A stretch of DNA of 64,000 nt. Source: Bowmanella yangjiangensis (GTDB lineage: Bacteria > Pseudomonadota > Gammaproteobacteria > Enterobacterales > Alteromonadaceae). Shown one piece after another: positions 18,638 through 28,788 of the stretch (positions are counted from its first letter, which is position 1; every line of letters begins with the position of its first letter). A program made the position numbers and the translations under genes. The notes beneath the pieces were generated by a model. That model was given only the letters and a program-made list of their open reading frames with translations, did no database searches and was not told the origin of the DNA. The stretch is taken from NCBI RefSeq assembly GCF_017255015.1, contig NZ_JAFKCS010000005.1, forward strand, positions 122,859-186,858. Reading direction: 5' to 3'.

Positions 18638-18667
18638 TAAAAAAGCCCTGCACAGAGCAGGGCTTTT
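18638..18667 (-). terminator. Rho-independent terminator after valS
   Basis: On the minus strand AAAAGCCCTGC pairs with GCAGGGCTTTT around a five-base loop, followed by a T-run. It lies about 20 bases beyond the valS stop. The A/T-flanked symmetric stem could also act on the plus strand. Confidence 0.85.
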
Positions 18668-18686
18668 AGGTAACTAACACAATGCG

Positions 18687-21461
18687 TTACAGGTTTTCGA
18701 TGGTTTGTTTTTGTTCCAACAGCTTATCTACCTGAGTCTGGAACTCCGCTAGCTTGGCCTGCTCTTTTTCGATTACCGCAGGTGGGGCTTTGCTGACAAA
18801 GCTGTCATTGCTCAGCTTGCCCTGAGTACGCGCCATATCCGCCTGCAGTTTTTCCAGCGCTTTACCAATACGCGCCAGCTCGGCGTCTTTGTCAATCAGG
18901 CCAGCCATGGGGATCATCACTTCCATTTCACCAACAATGGCGGTGGCAGACGCTGGGCCTTTGTCACCTTCGGGCAATACTGTGATGCTTTCCAGGCGCG
19001 CCATTTTGCTCAGTAGCAGCTCGGTATCGGCCAGACGGCGCTTGTCTTCACTACCTGCGTTACGCAACAACACCGACAGTGGCTTGCTGGGGCTGATATC
19101 CATTTCACCACGGATATTACGTACACCAACAATCACCTGTTTTACCCATTCGATGTCGCTTAGTACTTGTTCATCAATCAGACTGGTGTCTTGCACCGGA
19201 AAGGCTTGCAGCATGATGCTGTCGCTATCCTGGTAATCTGCCTTACAAAGTGGTGCTGCGCGCTGCCAAATTTCTTCAGTGATAAAAGGCATGATGGGGT
19301 GCATCAAACGCAGCAGGCTCTCCAGCACGTTTACTAGCGTATGGCGGGTGCCACGTTTTTGTGCTTCGCTACTGGTGTCGGCATTCAGTACTGGCTTGGA
19401 CAGCTCCAGATACCAGTCGCAGAACTGGTTCCAGGTAAACTCATAAATAGCCTGTGAGGCCAGGTCAAAGCGGTAATCTTTAAGTGCCGCTTCGAAAGCC
19501 GTCAGGGTTTGCTGGAAGCGCGCCCATATCCACTTATCAGCCAGGCTTAGTTCCAGCTCGCCACCATTAACGCCGGTATCCTGCTCTTCGGTATTCATCA
19601 GCACAAAGCGCGAGGCGTTCCACAGCTTGTTGCAGAAGTTACGATAGCCTTCTACCCGGCCCATATCGAAGTTGATATCACGGCTGGTGGACGCCATGGC
19701 GGTAAAGGTAAAGCGCAGTGCATCGGTACCGTAAGCGGCAATACCGTCCGGGAACTGGGCGCGGGTGCGCTTGGCAATCTTCTCGGCCAGTTGAGGCTGC
19801 ATCATGCCAGCGGTGCGTTTGGCGACCAAGGATTCTAAGTCGATACCGTCTATCAGGTCGATAGGATCCAATACGTTACCCTTGGACTTGGACATCTTGT
19901 TGCCCTGCTCGTCGCGGATAAGGCCGGTAATGTAGATTTCTTTAAACGGAATACGGCCGGTGAATTTCTTGGTCATCATGATCATTCTGGCCACCCAGAA
20001 GAAGATGATGTCAAAACCGGTAACCAACACGGAAGAGGGCACAAAGGTATCCAGTTCCGGGGTTTTCTCTGGCCAGCCCATCGTAGCGAATGGCCATAGC
20101 GCCGAGGAGAACCAGGTATCCAGTACGTCTTCGTCCTGACGCAGTACCACATCCTCAGCCAGGCCGTGCTTGGCGCGTACTTCAGCTTCGCTGCGACCTA
20201 CATAGACATTTTCCTTGTCGTCATACCAGGCAGGAATACGGTGTCCCCACCACAATTGACGAGAGATACACCAATCCTGAATGTTGTACATCCACTGGTA
20301 GTAGGTTTTGTTCCAGTTCTCTGGGATAAAACGGATCTCACCGGACTCCACCGCATCAATGGCAGGTTTTGCCAGTGATTCTACGGCTACGTACCATTGG
20401 TCGGTCAGATAGGGCTCGATAACCGCGCCGGTGCGATCACCGCGCGGCACTTTGAGCTTGTGATCTTCAATCTTGACCAGCAGACCTAATGCATCCAGAT
20501 CCTGTACCACTTTTTCACGGGCAGCAAAGCGGTCCAGCCCCTGATAGGCTTCAGGCGCGTTGTTATTGACCTTGGCGTCGCTGGTGAAAATGTTGATCAT
20601 GTCCAGGTTGTGACGTTTGCCAATTTCATAGTCATTGAAGTCGTGGGCTGGTGTGATCTTCACGCAGCCGGTGCCAAATTCAGGGTCAACATAATCGTCG
20701 GCGATGACTTTGATCAAACGGCCGGAAAGCGGCAGAAGGATGTCCTTGCCAATAAAGGCCTGGTAACGCTCGTCGTCAGGATGCACGGCCACGGCGGTAT
20801 CGCCGAGCATGGTTTCCGGACGCGTGGTGGCAACCACCAACTCGCCGCTGCCATCGGCCAGTGCGTAGCGCATATGCCACATATGGCCGGCTTCTTCTTC
20901 ACTGACCACTTCCAGATCGGATACGGCGGTGTGCAGCACAGGATCCCAGTTAACCAGGCGCTTACCGCGATAGATCAGACCTTCTTCATGCAGTTGTACA
21001 AAGACCTCCTGTACCGCATTGGACAAGTCGTCGTCCATGGTGAAGGCTTCACGAGTCCAGTCACATGAAGCACCTATGCGACGCATTTGCGAAGTGATAG
21101 TGCCACCGGAGTGTTCTTTCCATTCCCAGATCTTCTCGATAAAGGCGTCGCGACCTAAATCGTGACGGCTTTTACCCTGGGCTGCCAACTGACGCTCGAC
21201 GACCATCTGGGTGGCTATACCGGCGTGGTCGGTACCTGTTTGCCATAAGGTGTTGTTACCTTTCATACGATGGTAGCGGGTCAGCGCATCCATAATGGTT
21301 TGCTGGAAGCCGTGGCCCATATGCAGGCTGCCGGTTACATTTGGCGGTGGCAACAAAATACAGTAAGGCTCACCTTTACCGCTGGCTTTGAAATAATTGC
21401 TCTGTTCCCATTGCTGGTAACGGCTTTGTTCGATGTTCTGTGGATTAAAAGTCTTATCCAT
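18687..21461 (-). CDS. valS: Valyl-tRNA synthetase
   Basis: ValRS charges tRNA-Val and edits mischarged threonine. The class I signature is present as [14 protein letters not shown] (HIGH-type) near residue 50, and [10 protein letters not shown] is the KMSKS loop. The editing domain includes [13 protein letters not shown]. The C-terminal coiled coil ([21 protein letters not shown]) binds the tRNA arm. It has about 924 residues, close to the E. coli length of 951. There are two candidate starts, ATG 21473 and ATG 21461. The second gives the more usual MDKTFNP start, and either overlaps or abuts the holC stop. It is the last gene of pepA-holC-valS and ends in a strong terminator. Confidence 0.97.
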   Translation of the reverse strand: MDKTFNPQNIEQSRYQQWEQSNYFKASGKGEPYCILLPPPNVTGSLHMGHGFQQTIMDALTRYHRMKGNNTLWQTGTDHAGIATQMVVERQLAAQGKSRHDLGRDAFIEKIWEWKEHSGGTITSQMRRIGASCDWTREAFTMDDDLSNAVQEVFVQLHEEGLIYRGKRLVNWDPVLHTAVSDLEVVSEEEAGHMWHMRYALADGSGELVVATTRPETMLGDTAVAVHPDDERYQAFIGKDILLPLSGRLIKVIADDYVDPEFGTGCVKITPAHDFNDYEIGKRHNLDMINIFTSDAKVNNNAPEAYQGLDRFAAREKVVQDLDALGLLVKIEDHKLKVPRGDRTGAVIEPYLTDQWYVAVESLAKPAIDAVESGEIRFIPENWNKTYYQWMYNIQDWCISRQLWWGHRIPAWYDDKENVYVGRSEAEVRAKHGLAEDVVLRQDEDVLDTWFSSALWPFATMGWPEKTPELDTFVPSSVLVTGFDIIFFWVARMIMMTKKFTGRIPFKEIYITGLIRDEQGNKMSKSKGNVLDPIDLIDGIDLESLVAKRTAGMMQPQLAEKIAKRTRAQFPDGIAAYGTDALRFTFTAMASTSRDINFDMGRVEGYRNFCNKLWNASRFVLMNTEEQDTGVNGGELELSLADKWIWARFQQTLTAFEAALKDYRFDLASQAIYEFTWNQFCDWYLELSKPVLNADTSSEAQKRGTRHTLVNVLESLLRLMHPIMPFITEEIWQRAAPLCKADYQDSDSIMLQAFPVQDTSLIDEQVLSDIEWVKQVIVGVRNIRGEMDISPSKPLSVLLRNAGSEDKRRLADTELLLSKMARLESITVLPEGDKGPASATAIVGEMEVMIPMAGLIDKDAELARIGKALEKLQADMARTQGKLSNDSFVSKAPPAVIEKEQAKLAEFQTQVDKLLEQKQTIENL

Positions 21462-21462
21462 C

Positions 21463-21915
21463 TCAGCTCTCATTTAAACTTGAAGCGGCCCGGGTATCCA
21501 ACTGGTGGCCCTGACCTCGGTATTGTTTGTATCGCTCTCTGGCCTGCGGCTTTTGCTGCTCTGATGCCGGCACAAAGTCATAAATCTTTCTGGCTCGTTG
21601 ATGTTGCGGTGGCAACAGTTCGGCAAGGTTAATCAGTACCGGGCGGGCATTGGCCTGTTGTCCAACCCAACTGATCTCCACAGGCGTTCCTTTAGACGGG
21701 CCTTCTCCGCTAAGGTTATGCGGAATAAAGGCATTGCTGGGCCGCTGCCACAGCAGTTCATCCAGGGCTTCAGCCATCTGTTGATCCTGGCACCACAACA
21801 GGCAGGACTGCTTATTGCGAAATGCCTGGGCCGCTAATTGACAAGCCAGCGCAAGGGGCGCTGGCTGATTGTCGAGTTTATCCTGCTCCAGCAGGTAGAA
21901 TATTACTTCTGCCAA
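21463..21915 (-). CDS. holC: DNA polymerase III subunit chi
   Basis: Chi, a clamp-loader accessory subunit, links the replicase to single-strand binding protein. The 150-residue protein has the usual size and features: an N-terminal VIFYLLEQD strand, [35 protein letters not shown] and PVLINLAE. It starts four bases after the pepA stop and runs into valS, the standard gammaproteobacterial order. Confidence 0.93.
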   Translation of the reverse strand: MAEVIFYLLEQDKLDNQPAPLALACQLAAQAFRNKQSCLLWCQDQQMAEALDELLWQRPSNAFIPHNLSGEGPSKGTPVEISWVGQQANARPVLINLAELLPPQHQRARKIYDFVPASEQQKPQARERYKQYRGQGHQLDTRAASSLNES

Positions 21916-21919
21916 AGCA

Positions 21920-23428
21920 TCAGTCTTCCATTTCCACGCCGGCGCGGTTCATCAGAAACTGAGTCAGCATAGGTACCGGGCGGCCTGTAGCGCCTTTGGT
22001 TTTACCACCACTTACCCAGGCTGTACCGGCGATGTCCATATGCGCCCAATTGTACTTCTTGGTAAAGCGCGACAAGAAGCAGGCGGCGGTAATAGTACCT
22101 GCCGGGCGCCCACCCAAATTAGACATATCGGCAAAGGGGCTTTCGATCTGTTCCTGGTACTCATCCCACAGCGGCAGGCGCCAGGCTCTGTCACTGCTTT
22201 GCTCTGATGCATTAATCAGTTCATGCGCCAGTGGGTTATGGGTACTCATAATGCCAGAAGCGTGTTTACCCAGCGCAATCACACAAGCACCGGTCAGGGT
22301 AGCCACATCCACCACGGTATCAGGGTTAAAGCGCTCTACATAGGTCAGCGCATCGCACAATACCAAGCGGCCCTCGGCATCGGTATTTAGTACCTCAACG
22401 GTTTGACCCGACATAGTGGTGAGAATATCACCGGGGCGATAGGCATTGGCATCCGGCATGTTTTCACAGCCAGCCAGCACACCTATGACGTTTATTGGCA
22501 AGTCCAATTGTGCCAAAGAAGCCATTACACCCAGCACAGAGGCGGCACCACCCATGTCGTATTTCATTTCGTCCATGGCTTCGCCTGGTTTGATAGAGAT
22601 ACCGCCAGAGTCGAAGGTCAAGCCTTTACCAACCAGTACAATAGGGGCCTGGCTGTTATTACCGCCCTGATAGTGCATGACGGTCATGATAGATTCATTG
22701 TGTGAACCACGACCAACCGCCAGGTAGGTGTGCATACCAAGCTCAGCCATCTGCGCTTCGCCAATGCCTTCCACCGACAGCTTACTATGCTGTTCGGCCA
22801 GCTCTTTGGCTTGCTCCAGCAAATAGGCAGGGTTACAGATATTGGGTGGCATGTTGGCCACGTCTTTACATATTTTTACACCAGTGGCCACCGCCAGACC
22901 GTGATTGATAGCACGCTCACCAACGGGCAATTCTCGTCGGGTTGGTACGTTAAACACAATCTTACGCAGTGGGCGGCGTGGTTCTTCTTTCTTGGTCTTC
23001 AGTTGGGTAAAGCTGTACAGCGAATCCTGAGTGGTTTCCACCGCCTGGCGGACTTTCCAATAGGTATCGCGGCCTTTAACGTGCAATTCAGTAAGGAAGC
23101 AGACGGCTTCCATGGAGCCGGTTTCATTCAAGGTACTGATGGTACGGGCAATAATCTGCTTATACTGGCGTTCATCCAGCTCCCGCTCTTTACCACAGCC
23201 AACCAACAATACCCTTTCACTGAGAATGTTCGGCACATGATGTAGTAACAGCATTTGGCCGGCCTTGCCTTCCAAATCCCCGCGACGCAGCAGGTTACTG
23301 ATATAACCACCGCTGATTTCATCCAGTTGTTCGGCGACCGAGCTCAGCCTGCGTGGTTCAAACACACCCACTACAATACAAGCACTGCGCTGTTTTTCCG
23401 GACTGCCACTTTTTACACTAAATTCCAT
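21920..23428 (-). CDS. pepA: Leucyl aminopeptidase (cytosol aminopeptidase A)
   Basis: PepA is a hexameric M17 aminopeptidase requiring two metal ions. In many gammaproteobacteria it also binds DNA (carAB control, Xer recombination). The 502-residue protein has the hallmark [14 protein letters not shown] with metal-binding Asp and Glu. It also has [17 protein letters not shown] with the catalytic Lys, and [11 protein letters not shown]. It is the first gene of the pepA-holC-valS unit and is divergent from lptF across a 242-base promoter region. Confidence 0.96.
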   Translation of the reverse strand: MEFSVKSGSPEKQRSACIVVGVFEPRRLSSVAEQLDEISGGYISNLLRRGDLEGKAGQMLLLHHVPNILSERVLLVGCGKERELDERQYKQIIARTISTLNETGSMEAVCFLTELHVKGRDTYWKVRQAVETTQDSLYSFTQLKTKKEEPRRPLRKIVFNVPTRRELPVGERAINHGLAVATGVKICKDVANMPPNICNPAYLLEQAKELAEQHSKLSVEGIGEAQMAELGMHTYLAVGRGSHNESIMTVMHYQGGNNSQAPIVLVGKGLTFDSGGISIKPGEAMDEMKYDMGGAASVLGVMASLAQLDLPINVIGVLAGCENMPDANAYRPGDILTTMSGQTVEVLNTDAEGRLVLCDALTYVERFNPDTVVDVATLTGACVIALGKHASGIMSTHNPLAHELINASEQSSDRAWRLPLWDEYQEQIESPFADMSNLGGRPAGTITAACFLSRFTKKYNWAHMDIAGTAWVSGGKTKGATGRPVPMLTQFLMNRAGVEMED

Positions 23429-23670
23429 CCTTCACCCCATTAACACTGGTGTTCAACCATCTGGTGCGTTAGCCTTTTTGTTGATGTCCGCCCGGGCAAG
23501 AAAAGAAGGAAGTTGCCGGGCTACTTGATATGGCAGGGAATTTTTTAGATATCCCGTTGCCAAAACCGCTAAAAAAGGCCGGAATCGCAAATTAAACTTG
23601 TGAAAACATTAAGTTTACTTAAAAATTTACAGCATTCCACTAAAAATCCCGCTTTTCTATTGGACCGGAC

Positions 23671-24783
23671 GTGCTGATTTTCCGCTATTTACTCAAAGAA
23701 ACCCTTAAGTCCCAGGTCGCGGTTTTTCTGGTGTTGATGGCGATTTTCGTGATCCAGAAATTTGTCCGTGTGCTGGCAGAAGCCACAGATGGCGATATCC
23801 CGGCCGGACTGGTTTTGGGTTTTTTAGCCCTGAATATGCCGGTGTTGGCGTCTTTGATCCTGCCCCTTAGTTTGTTCCTTGGCATTATGCTCGCCCATGG
23901 TCGTTTCTATGTGGACAACGAGATGGCGGTTATGCGTGCCTGCGGTATTAGTGAATGGTATGTCACTCGGGTAATGCTGGTACTGGCCGTTATGGTGGCT
24001 ATGGTTTCCGGGGCATTAACCTTGTGGTTGGCACCACTTTCCATGGAGGTGGAATACCAGCTTGAAGAACAAATCAGTGCTGAGTCAGGGCTGACCAGTT
24101 TGATCCCAGGGCGATTCCAGCAGACTGCCAATCAAAAGGCGGTGATTTTTGTGCATGACATCGGCTCGGGTGACAACCAGCTTGAGCGTATTTTCTTAGC
24201 TCAACAGGATGCTACCAAAGGCGAAAACGCGTTTAGGGTTATCTACGCCAGTAACGGCTCTGTTCAGCAAGCGCCTGACGGCTCCGAGAAGTTAGTCCTA
24301 CGTGGTGGTGTGCAATACGAAGGTGAACGGGACAAGCTGGATTATCACGTGGTGAAATTCGACGAATACCAAGTGCAAATTGCTGAACGCACCCCCGAAC
24401 ATAAGGCACGTAAATTGGCCGCTTACCCAACCAGTCAGCTATGGGGTGATAAGGATTTAGATGCCATTGCCGAAATGCAGTGGCGTCTGGCTATTCCTTT
24501 GTCATTGCCTTTTTTAGTATTGATTGCCGTTCCTTTGAGTGCGGTAAACCCGCGTCAGGGACGTTTTGGCCGGATATTCCCGGCCTTGTTACTGTATTTA
24601 GGGTACTACCTGTTGCTGATGGCCGGTCGTAAGGTGCTGGAGAACGGTAAGGTCCCACCAGAATTAGGCCTCTGGTGGGTGCATGCGGTGATTTTCTGCA
24701 TTGGCGTACTGCTAATTGTACGGGGGCGTTCGTTTGGCGTGAAATTGCGGGCCAGGCTTAAAGGCCAGGGGAGGCCGGCATGA
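23671..24783 (+). CDS. lptF: LPS export ABC transporter permease LptF
   Basis: LptF is one of two permeases of the LptB2FG complex, which extracts lipopolysaccharide from the inner membrane and pushes it along the Lpt bridge. The 370-residue protein has three N-terminal and three C-terminal membrane helices flanking a periplasmic beta-jellyroll (about 130-270). It starts FRYLLKETLKSQ, typical for LptF. The start is GTG 23671. Its stop overlaps the lptG start as ATGA, and the pair faces pepA as in related genomes. Confidence 0.94.
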   Translation: MLIFRYLLKETLKSQVAVFLVLMAIFVIQKFVRVLAEATDGDIPAGLVLGFLALNMPVLASLILPLSLFLGIMLAHGRFYVDNEMAVMRACGISEWYVTRVMLVLAVMVAMVSGALTLWLAPLSMEVEYQLEEQISAESGLTSLIPGRFQQTANQKAVIFVHDIGSGDNQLERIFLAQQDATKGENAFRVIYASNGSVQQAPDGSEKLVLRGGVQYEGERDKLDYHVVKFDEYQVQIAERTPEHKARKLAAYPTSQLWGDKDLDAIAEMQWRLAIPLSLPFLVLIAVPLSAVNPRQGRFGRIFPALLLYLGYYLLLMAGRKVLENGKVPPELGLWWVHAVIFCIGVLLIVRGRSFGVKLRARLKGQGRPA

Positions 24784-25841
24784 TTAAAACCCTGGATCTG
24801 TATCTGGCCAGAACCCTGATTAGCACCATCTTCATTACCTTGCTGGTATTGGTAGGGCTGTCCAGCCTGATTAAGTTTGTCGAGCAGCTTAAGTACCTGG
24901 ATCGCGGCAACTACGACATGATGGTGGCCGGTATCTATGTGCTACTGAGTATGCCACGGGAGATAGAACAGTTTTTCCCTATGGCCACCCTGATTGGGGG
25001 GCTGATAGGCATGGGGATGCTGGCCAGTAACAGCGAGCTGGTGGTGATGCAGGCAGCCGGTATGAGCCGCTGGAATATTATTGCCTCGGCGATGAAATCA
25101 GCCTTATTGATGGTGGTGTTTGTAATGGCACTGGGCGAGTGGGTGGCACCGGCTACCGAGGCTCATGCCAAGGCTATCAGAACCCAAGCTATATCAGGCG
25201 GTAGCCTGTTTTCCTCTGAGCGCCTGGAATGGGCCAAAGACGGCAGAAACTTTGTCAGTATTGGTGAAGTGGTCACTAAAGATCAGTTACTGGATGTCAG
25301 TATTTACGAATTTGATGAGCAGTTGCACCTGACTCGTATCGTGTATGCGGCGCAGGCCAACTTTGTTGGCCAAAGCTGGCGTCTAAACAAGGTTTCGACC
25401 ACAGAGTTTTCCGAAAACCGGGTGAGTAAAAGCACGGAAAAACAAGGTAAATGGGAGTCGAGTCTGACCCCGGATAAACTGGAAGTGGTGAAAATCAAAC
25501 CCGAGGCCCTGTCAGTACGGGGGCTGATTGATTACGTCACCTACTTGGAAAATAACAGTCAGGACGCCGCCCGCTATGAGCTGGCCTTATGGCGCAAAGT
25601 GATTCAACCTGTGACTGTGGGTGTGATGCTGCTGGTGGCGCTGTCCTTTATCTTTGGCCCACTGCGCAGCGTAACCATGGGCGCGCGGGTGATTATGGGC
25701 GTATTAACCGGTTTTGGTTTCTTTATTGCCAATGAAGTTTTCGGCCCTCTGAGCCTGGTATATCAATTGCCCGCCGCGGTGGGTGCGCTGCTGCCCAGTC
25801 TGTTGTTTGCCTTACTGGCAGCACATTTGTTACGCCGCTGA
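24780..25841 (+). CDS. lptG: LPS export ABC transporter permease LptG
   Basis: LptG is the partner permease of LptF. The 353-residue protein begins LDLYLARTLISTIF and has the same topology: three helices, a periplasmic jellyroll (about 135-260) and three helices. GMGMLASNSELVVMQAAGMS is the coupling-helix region facing LptB. It is translationally coupled to lptF by a four-base ATGA overlap. Confidence 0.94.
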   Translation: MIKTLDLYLARTLISTIFITLLVLVGLSSLIKFVEQLKYLDRGNYDMMVAGIYVLLSMPREIEQFFPMATLIGGLIGMGMLASNSELVVMQAAGMSRWNIIASAMKSALLMVVFVMALGEWVAPATEAHAKAIRTQAISGGSLFSSERLEWAKDGRNFVSIGEVVTKDQLLDVSIYEFDEQLHLTRIVYAAQANFVGQSWRLNKVSTTEFSENRVSKSTEKQGKWESSLTPDKLEVVKIKPEALSVRGLIDYVTYLENNSQDAARYELALWRKVIQPVTVGVMLLVALSFIFGPLRSVTMGARVIMGVLTGFGFFIANEVFGPLSLVYQLPAAVGALLPSLLFALLAAHLLRR

Positions 25842-25845
25842 ATTA

Positions 25846-25870
25846 TTAAGGCATGATATTCATGCCTTAA
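25846..25870. terminator. Perfect 11-bp hairpin between lptG and cytochrome c gene
   Basis: TTAAGGCATGA (25846-25856) and TCATGCCTTAA (25860-25870) form an 11-bp stem with a three-base loop. It sits between convergent genes, 4 bases after the lptG stop. There is no long T-run, so it may act as a bidirectional terminator or mRNA end-stabiliser. Confidence 0.6.
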
Positions 25871-25876
25871 CCTTAA

Positions 25877-26326
25877 TCAGGGAATATAGGTTGGGTAGTC
25901 CGTACGTTTATAGGGCACCAACTGATACTGGGGTTGCAGGAAGGCAACCAGATCAACTAACTCATTTATCGTCATCACATCATTATAATTTCGCATTTTC
26001 GAATGGCCCTGTTCATCCGATACCTGGGATGGCACATAATTTTGCGCAATTTTATGTGAAGGGTTGATAACCGAGGTGACGAGCTCAGCATAGGTTTTAA
26101 TCTGGCTGACATTACCGCCAAGTAAGACTCTGGTTGGTACCTCGGGTTTGATGCCGTCCGTGTCGTAACCTTTAAGGCTATGGCAGGAAAGACATTGGTA
26201 CTTCATAAATACCTGCTCCCCTTTGCTCACATCGCCCTCGGGCAGGCTAAAACCTCGTGGTGAGTCGGCCCCCTTGTTACAGCCTACAAGTGTCAGAACT
26301 ACAGCTATTGGTATTAGTGCTTTCAT
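25877..26326 (-). CDS. Class I cytochrome c, lipoprotein
   Basis: This 149-residue protein from ATG 26326 has an AGGGAGCGAACC site just upstream. A lipoprotein signal (VLTLVGC, Cys16) is followed by one haem-attachment motif CLSCH (45-49). A likely axial Met lies in SKMRNYND, and a C-terminal LVDLVAFLQPQY helix is typical of small cytochrome c domains. It should be a membrane-tethered periplasmic electron carrier, similar to cytochrome-oxidase-associated or c5-like domains. The partner is unknown. The frame extends upstream to 26368, but without a signal-like start. Confidence 0.85.
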   Translation of the reverse strand: MKALIPIAVVLTLVGCNKGADSPRGFSLPEGDVSKGEQVFMKYQCLSCHSLKGYDTDGIKPEVPTRVLLGGNVSQIKTYAELVTSVINPSHKIAQNYVPSQVSDEQGHSKMRNYNDVMTINELVDLVAFLQPQYQLVPYKRTDYPTYIP

Positions 26327-26410
26327 GGTTCGCTCCCTTGTGTTTTCCAGCAAGGTTAGCATAAGCACCTGAGTTTGATTAAGTTTTGACCAAGAACAAA
26401 GAACCTCTTG

Positions 26411-26917
26411 TCAGAGATTCTTCCAGGACTTGTGGTGATTGGCATCCTTAGTCAGCACTAACATCTCTGTTTGTGCCAAGCGGTCCTGCAATGACTGTTT
26501 GTTCTTAATATCTACCAGTACCAGTAAGGTTCCCAGGCCGCCTAAGGAACATACAAGCCTTAGCAAGGCTCTGCCGTAGCCCATGGGTTTATCATTGGTG
26601 CTGAATAGCCTTAGTCGCCAGGCGCGCATACCTATGGTTTGTCCACCATTGCGCCAGAACCACAGGAAGAAGCCCACTGTCCAGATTACGCCCCAACTGA
26701 AAATCAGTGTGGAAAGCGCGCGTGAATGGCCAATCACTTCCATGCTGTGTTGATAGCCGTTTTTGTCCAGCACGCCGTTTTCCAGCAAGATAATCAGCAA
26801 TACCGTGATCAGAATACCGGCCACCATAAAAACTGCCAGCGCCACTAAGGCATCATAAATAATGGCGGCTAAACGGCGTAAAAATCCGGCGCGGGGGAAA
26901 GCGGCTTGTTCGGTCAT
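26411..26917 (-). CDS. RDD family membrane protein
   Basis: This 168-residue inner-membrane protein carries the RDD pattern: an N-terminal Arg (FLRRLAAIIYDALVALAVF, with the Asp in helix 1), a second helix (21-50), a third around 70-90, and the conserved QTIGMRAWRLRL region. The function of RDD proteins is poorly known; some are linked to Na+/H+ exchange. It is a monocistronic-looking gene between the cytochrome c and SMP-30-like genes. Confidence 0.85.
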   Translation of the reverse strand: MTEQAAFPRAGFLRRLAAIIYDALVALAVFMVAGILITVLLIILLENGVLDKNGYQHSMEVIGHSRALSTLIFSWGVIWTVGFFLWFWRNGGQTIGMRAWRLRLFSTNDKPMGYGRALLRLVCSLGGLGTLLVLVDIKNKQSLQDRLAQTEMLVLTKDANHHKSWKNL

Positions 26918-27007
26918 AGGAAAACCCGGCTAGTCAAATCAGTGCGGAGTCTACCAGCACTGACGCTGATGGGGTAGCCGGGGAGGGCCATTCGGCCCCA
27001 TGGCTAG

Positions 27008-27928
27008 TTAAGGATAGGGCTGATCTTTCGCCTGCTCGCGGAGCATGAAGGCGCGGCCTGGGTGCTCTACTTGCAAAGTTTCAACAGCGCCCCGTTGCTG
27101 CATAGTAACGTATAAGGTTTTGCCATCGCTGCCACCAAATGCCACGTTAGTGGGGTGCCGACCTTTAAGGCGATACTCCCGAACTAATTCCCCCTTGGGA
27201 GATAACACCGCTATCGTACCCGCGCCGTAACGCGCGATATACAGATTTCCCTGGGTATCGGTGCGCATTCCGTCCAAGCCATGGTCGCTGAATTGATAAA
27301 ACAGGGTTTTGTTAACAGGTTTTCCTTTGCCATCCAGTTCATAGCGCCATACTTTGCGCTGCACAGATTCATTCACATACAAAAACTGCTCGTCAGGGCT
27401 GACTTCCACGCCATTGGTGGTGCCCATCTCCGCTTCCACCAGTTGCACTTTACCATCTGCAGTAATCATCCATAATTGGCCGGTGCTTTTTGACCAGTTA
27501 GGGTCACTGGCATAAACCGTATCGCTCGCGCTAATAGCGATATCATTGGGCTGGTTCATGGCAGGTTCATGGGCAAAGACACTGACATCACCACTTTGCA
27601 TATCAACGGCCAGCACATTGTGATTCACATAGTCCGCAACCAGCAGTTGCCCTTTGCTGTTAAAACGCAGGCCATTGCCAATAGAATTGTCAGGGAGCTT
27701 AACCAGCAAGCTCGCCTCGTCTTTAGCTGTAATACGACCGATAGTGCCCTGCTCAGCAAAATTCACGGCGTAAAGTACCCCATTAGCATCAACCACCGGG
27801 CCTTCTACACCTGTGGTAAAAACGCCGTCAGTGATGTAATCGGTACTGTCTGATTGCGTGCCATCCTGGGCGCAGGCAAACAATGGCACTAGTAATGCCG
27901 CAGTATAAAAAGAGGTGCGGTAATTCAT
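27008..27928 (-). CDS. Exported SMP-30/gluconolactonase-like beta-propeller protein
   Basis: This 306-residue protein has a signal peptide (LLVPLFACAQD), possibly a non-canonical lipobox. It then shows a six-bladed propeller with SMP-30/LRE repeats: VEGPVVDANGVLYAVNF, NGLRFNSKGQLLVADY, NDIAISASDTVYASDP and DGMRTDTQGNLYIARYG. Members bind a divalent metal and hydrolyse lactones or related esters. Candidate metal ligands (the Glu in EGPV, Asn in PNDI, Asp in LDGM) are in the expected positions. The substrate is unknown. Confidence 0.8.
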   Translation of the reverse strand: MNYRTSFYTAALLVPLFACAQDGTQSDSTDYITDGVFTTGVEGPVVDANGVLYAVNFAEQGTIGRITAKDEASLLVKLPDNSIGNGLRFNSKGQLLVADYVNHNVLAVDMQSGDVSVFAHEPAMNQPNDIAISASDTVYASDPNWSKSTGQLWMITADGKVQLVEAEMGTTNGVEVSPDEQFLYVNESVQRKVWRYELDGKGKPVNKTLFYQFSDHGLDGMRTDTQGNLYIARYGAGTIAVLSPKGELVREYRLKGRHPTNVAFGGSDGKTLYVTMQQRGAVETLQVEHPGRAFMLREQAKDQPYP

Positions 27929-28329
27929 TTATTGTATCCAGTCGGGGCAAAGACAAATTACCTGTGATCCTCAAAGCGCACAGCAATGACTTTGAATACG
28001 TGGGTAATTAACCAAACTGCCAGTTTAGATTGTTAATTATTCACATGATGTCTAAGCCTTACTAAAAATTCAACTGTCTTCAAGTGCCTTATCTTGGTGA
28101 GATTACCTTACCTGGGGCTACCTGTTTCTTGCGCCTTTTAATAAACAGGGCTTCATCGAAGCTCTGATGGTTTCAAACTAAATTGGATCGAAGCTCTGAT
28201 AAAGCACAATACGATAGCAGAAGCACTTTGATGTGCGAGAGTTGCCAACTGATTGACATCATTGCAATAGCCACGTGAACTGAGGTGGTTGTTTATTAAG
28301 CATTTGTGACGCTGTTGCACACAAAGTAC
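27929..28329. other. Intergenic region with a 14-bp direct repeat
   Basis: No gene is supported in these 400 bases. The sequence ATCGAAGCTCTGAT occurs twice, at 28155-28168 and 28187-28200, 32 bases apart. The rest shows nothing recognisable before the tRNA promoter. Confidence 0.4.
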
Positions 28330-28357
28330 TTGCATGGCTAAAGCCAGTCGCTATAAT
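28330..28357 (+). promoter_or_regulatory. sigma-70 promoter of tRNA-Leu
   Basis: A TTGCAT -35 (28330-28335) and a perfect TATAAT -10 (28352-28357) are separated by 16 bases and followed by a GC-rich GCGTGCC discriminator, as usual for stringently controlled stable-RNA genes. The tRNA begins 57 bases downstream of the -10. Confidence 0.75.
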
Positions 28358-28414
28358 GCGTGCCACTCTGATAGCCAAGCTCTTGGCATCATTATCAGAA
28401 GAAAGACCTCCCTT

Positions 28415-28501
28415 GCCTGGGTGGCGAAATTGGTAGACGCAGCGGATTCAAAATCCGCCGGTGGTAACACTGTGTCGGTTCGAGTCCGACCCCAGGCACC
28501 A
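28415..28501 (+). tRNA. tRNA-Leu (anticodon CAA)
   Basis: This 87-base class II tRNA has a perfect seven-pair acceptor stem (GCCTGGG/CCCAGGC). The anticodon stem GCGGA/TCCGC has loop TTCAAAA, giving CAA. It also has a long variable arm, a T-arm with GGTTCGAGTCC, discriminator A and an encoded CCA end. tRNA-Leu genes are frequent integration sites. The 23 kb downstream is accessory in character, and a damaged copy of this tRNA's 3' end occurs at 51541-51592. Confidence 0.97.
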
Positions 28502-28513
28502 TATCCTAGTTTT

Positions 28514-28553
28514 ATACTGTCCAATACTGTCCAATACTGTCCAATACTGTCCA
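28514..28553 (+). repeat. Four tandem copies of a 10-bp unit after tRNA-Leu
   Basis: ATACTGTCCA is repeated four times exactly, starting 12 bases after the CCA end. The unit is not palindromic and there are no spacers, so this is not a CRISPR. It may be a remnant of an integration or recombination site arm, or a simple slippage repeat. Confidence 0.8.
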
Positions 28554-28788
28554 GATTAAACAGGCCCAACCGCAGCACTATAATTTCTCATCAATCTTGA
28601 AGACGGTGTTTTAGCCTTACATGGTTAGTACTGCCCGAACTTCTATCAAATAATAGCACCCAGCTACCCATCAGAACGATGCCATATTTTCCATACAACA
28701 AATTTAGGTAATTGAATTAGCTCGGTAAGGGTGCATCTGCATCAGTGCAAATACTATCTTTAGTAAATTGATTACATTTGAATAACGG

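Noticed and set aside
28514-28553. Possible CRISPR array
   Set aside because: 10-bp units are directly abutting without spacers and no cas genes are present.
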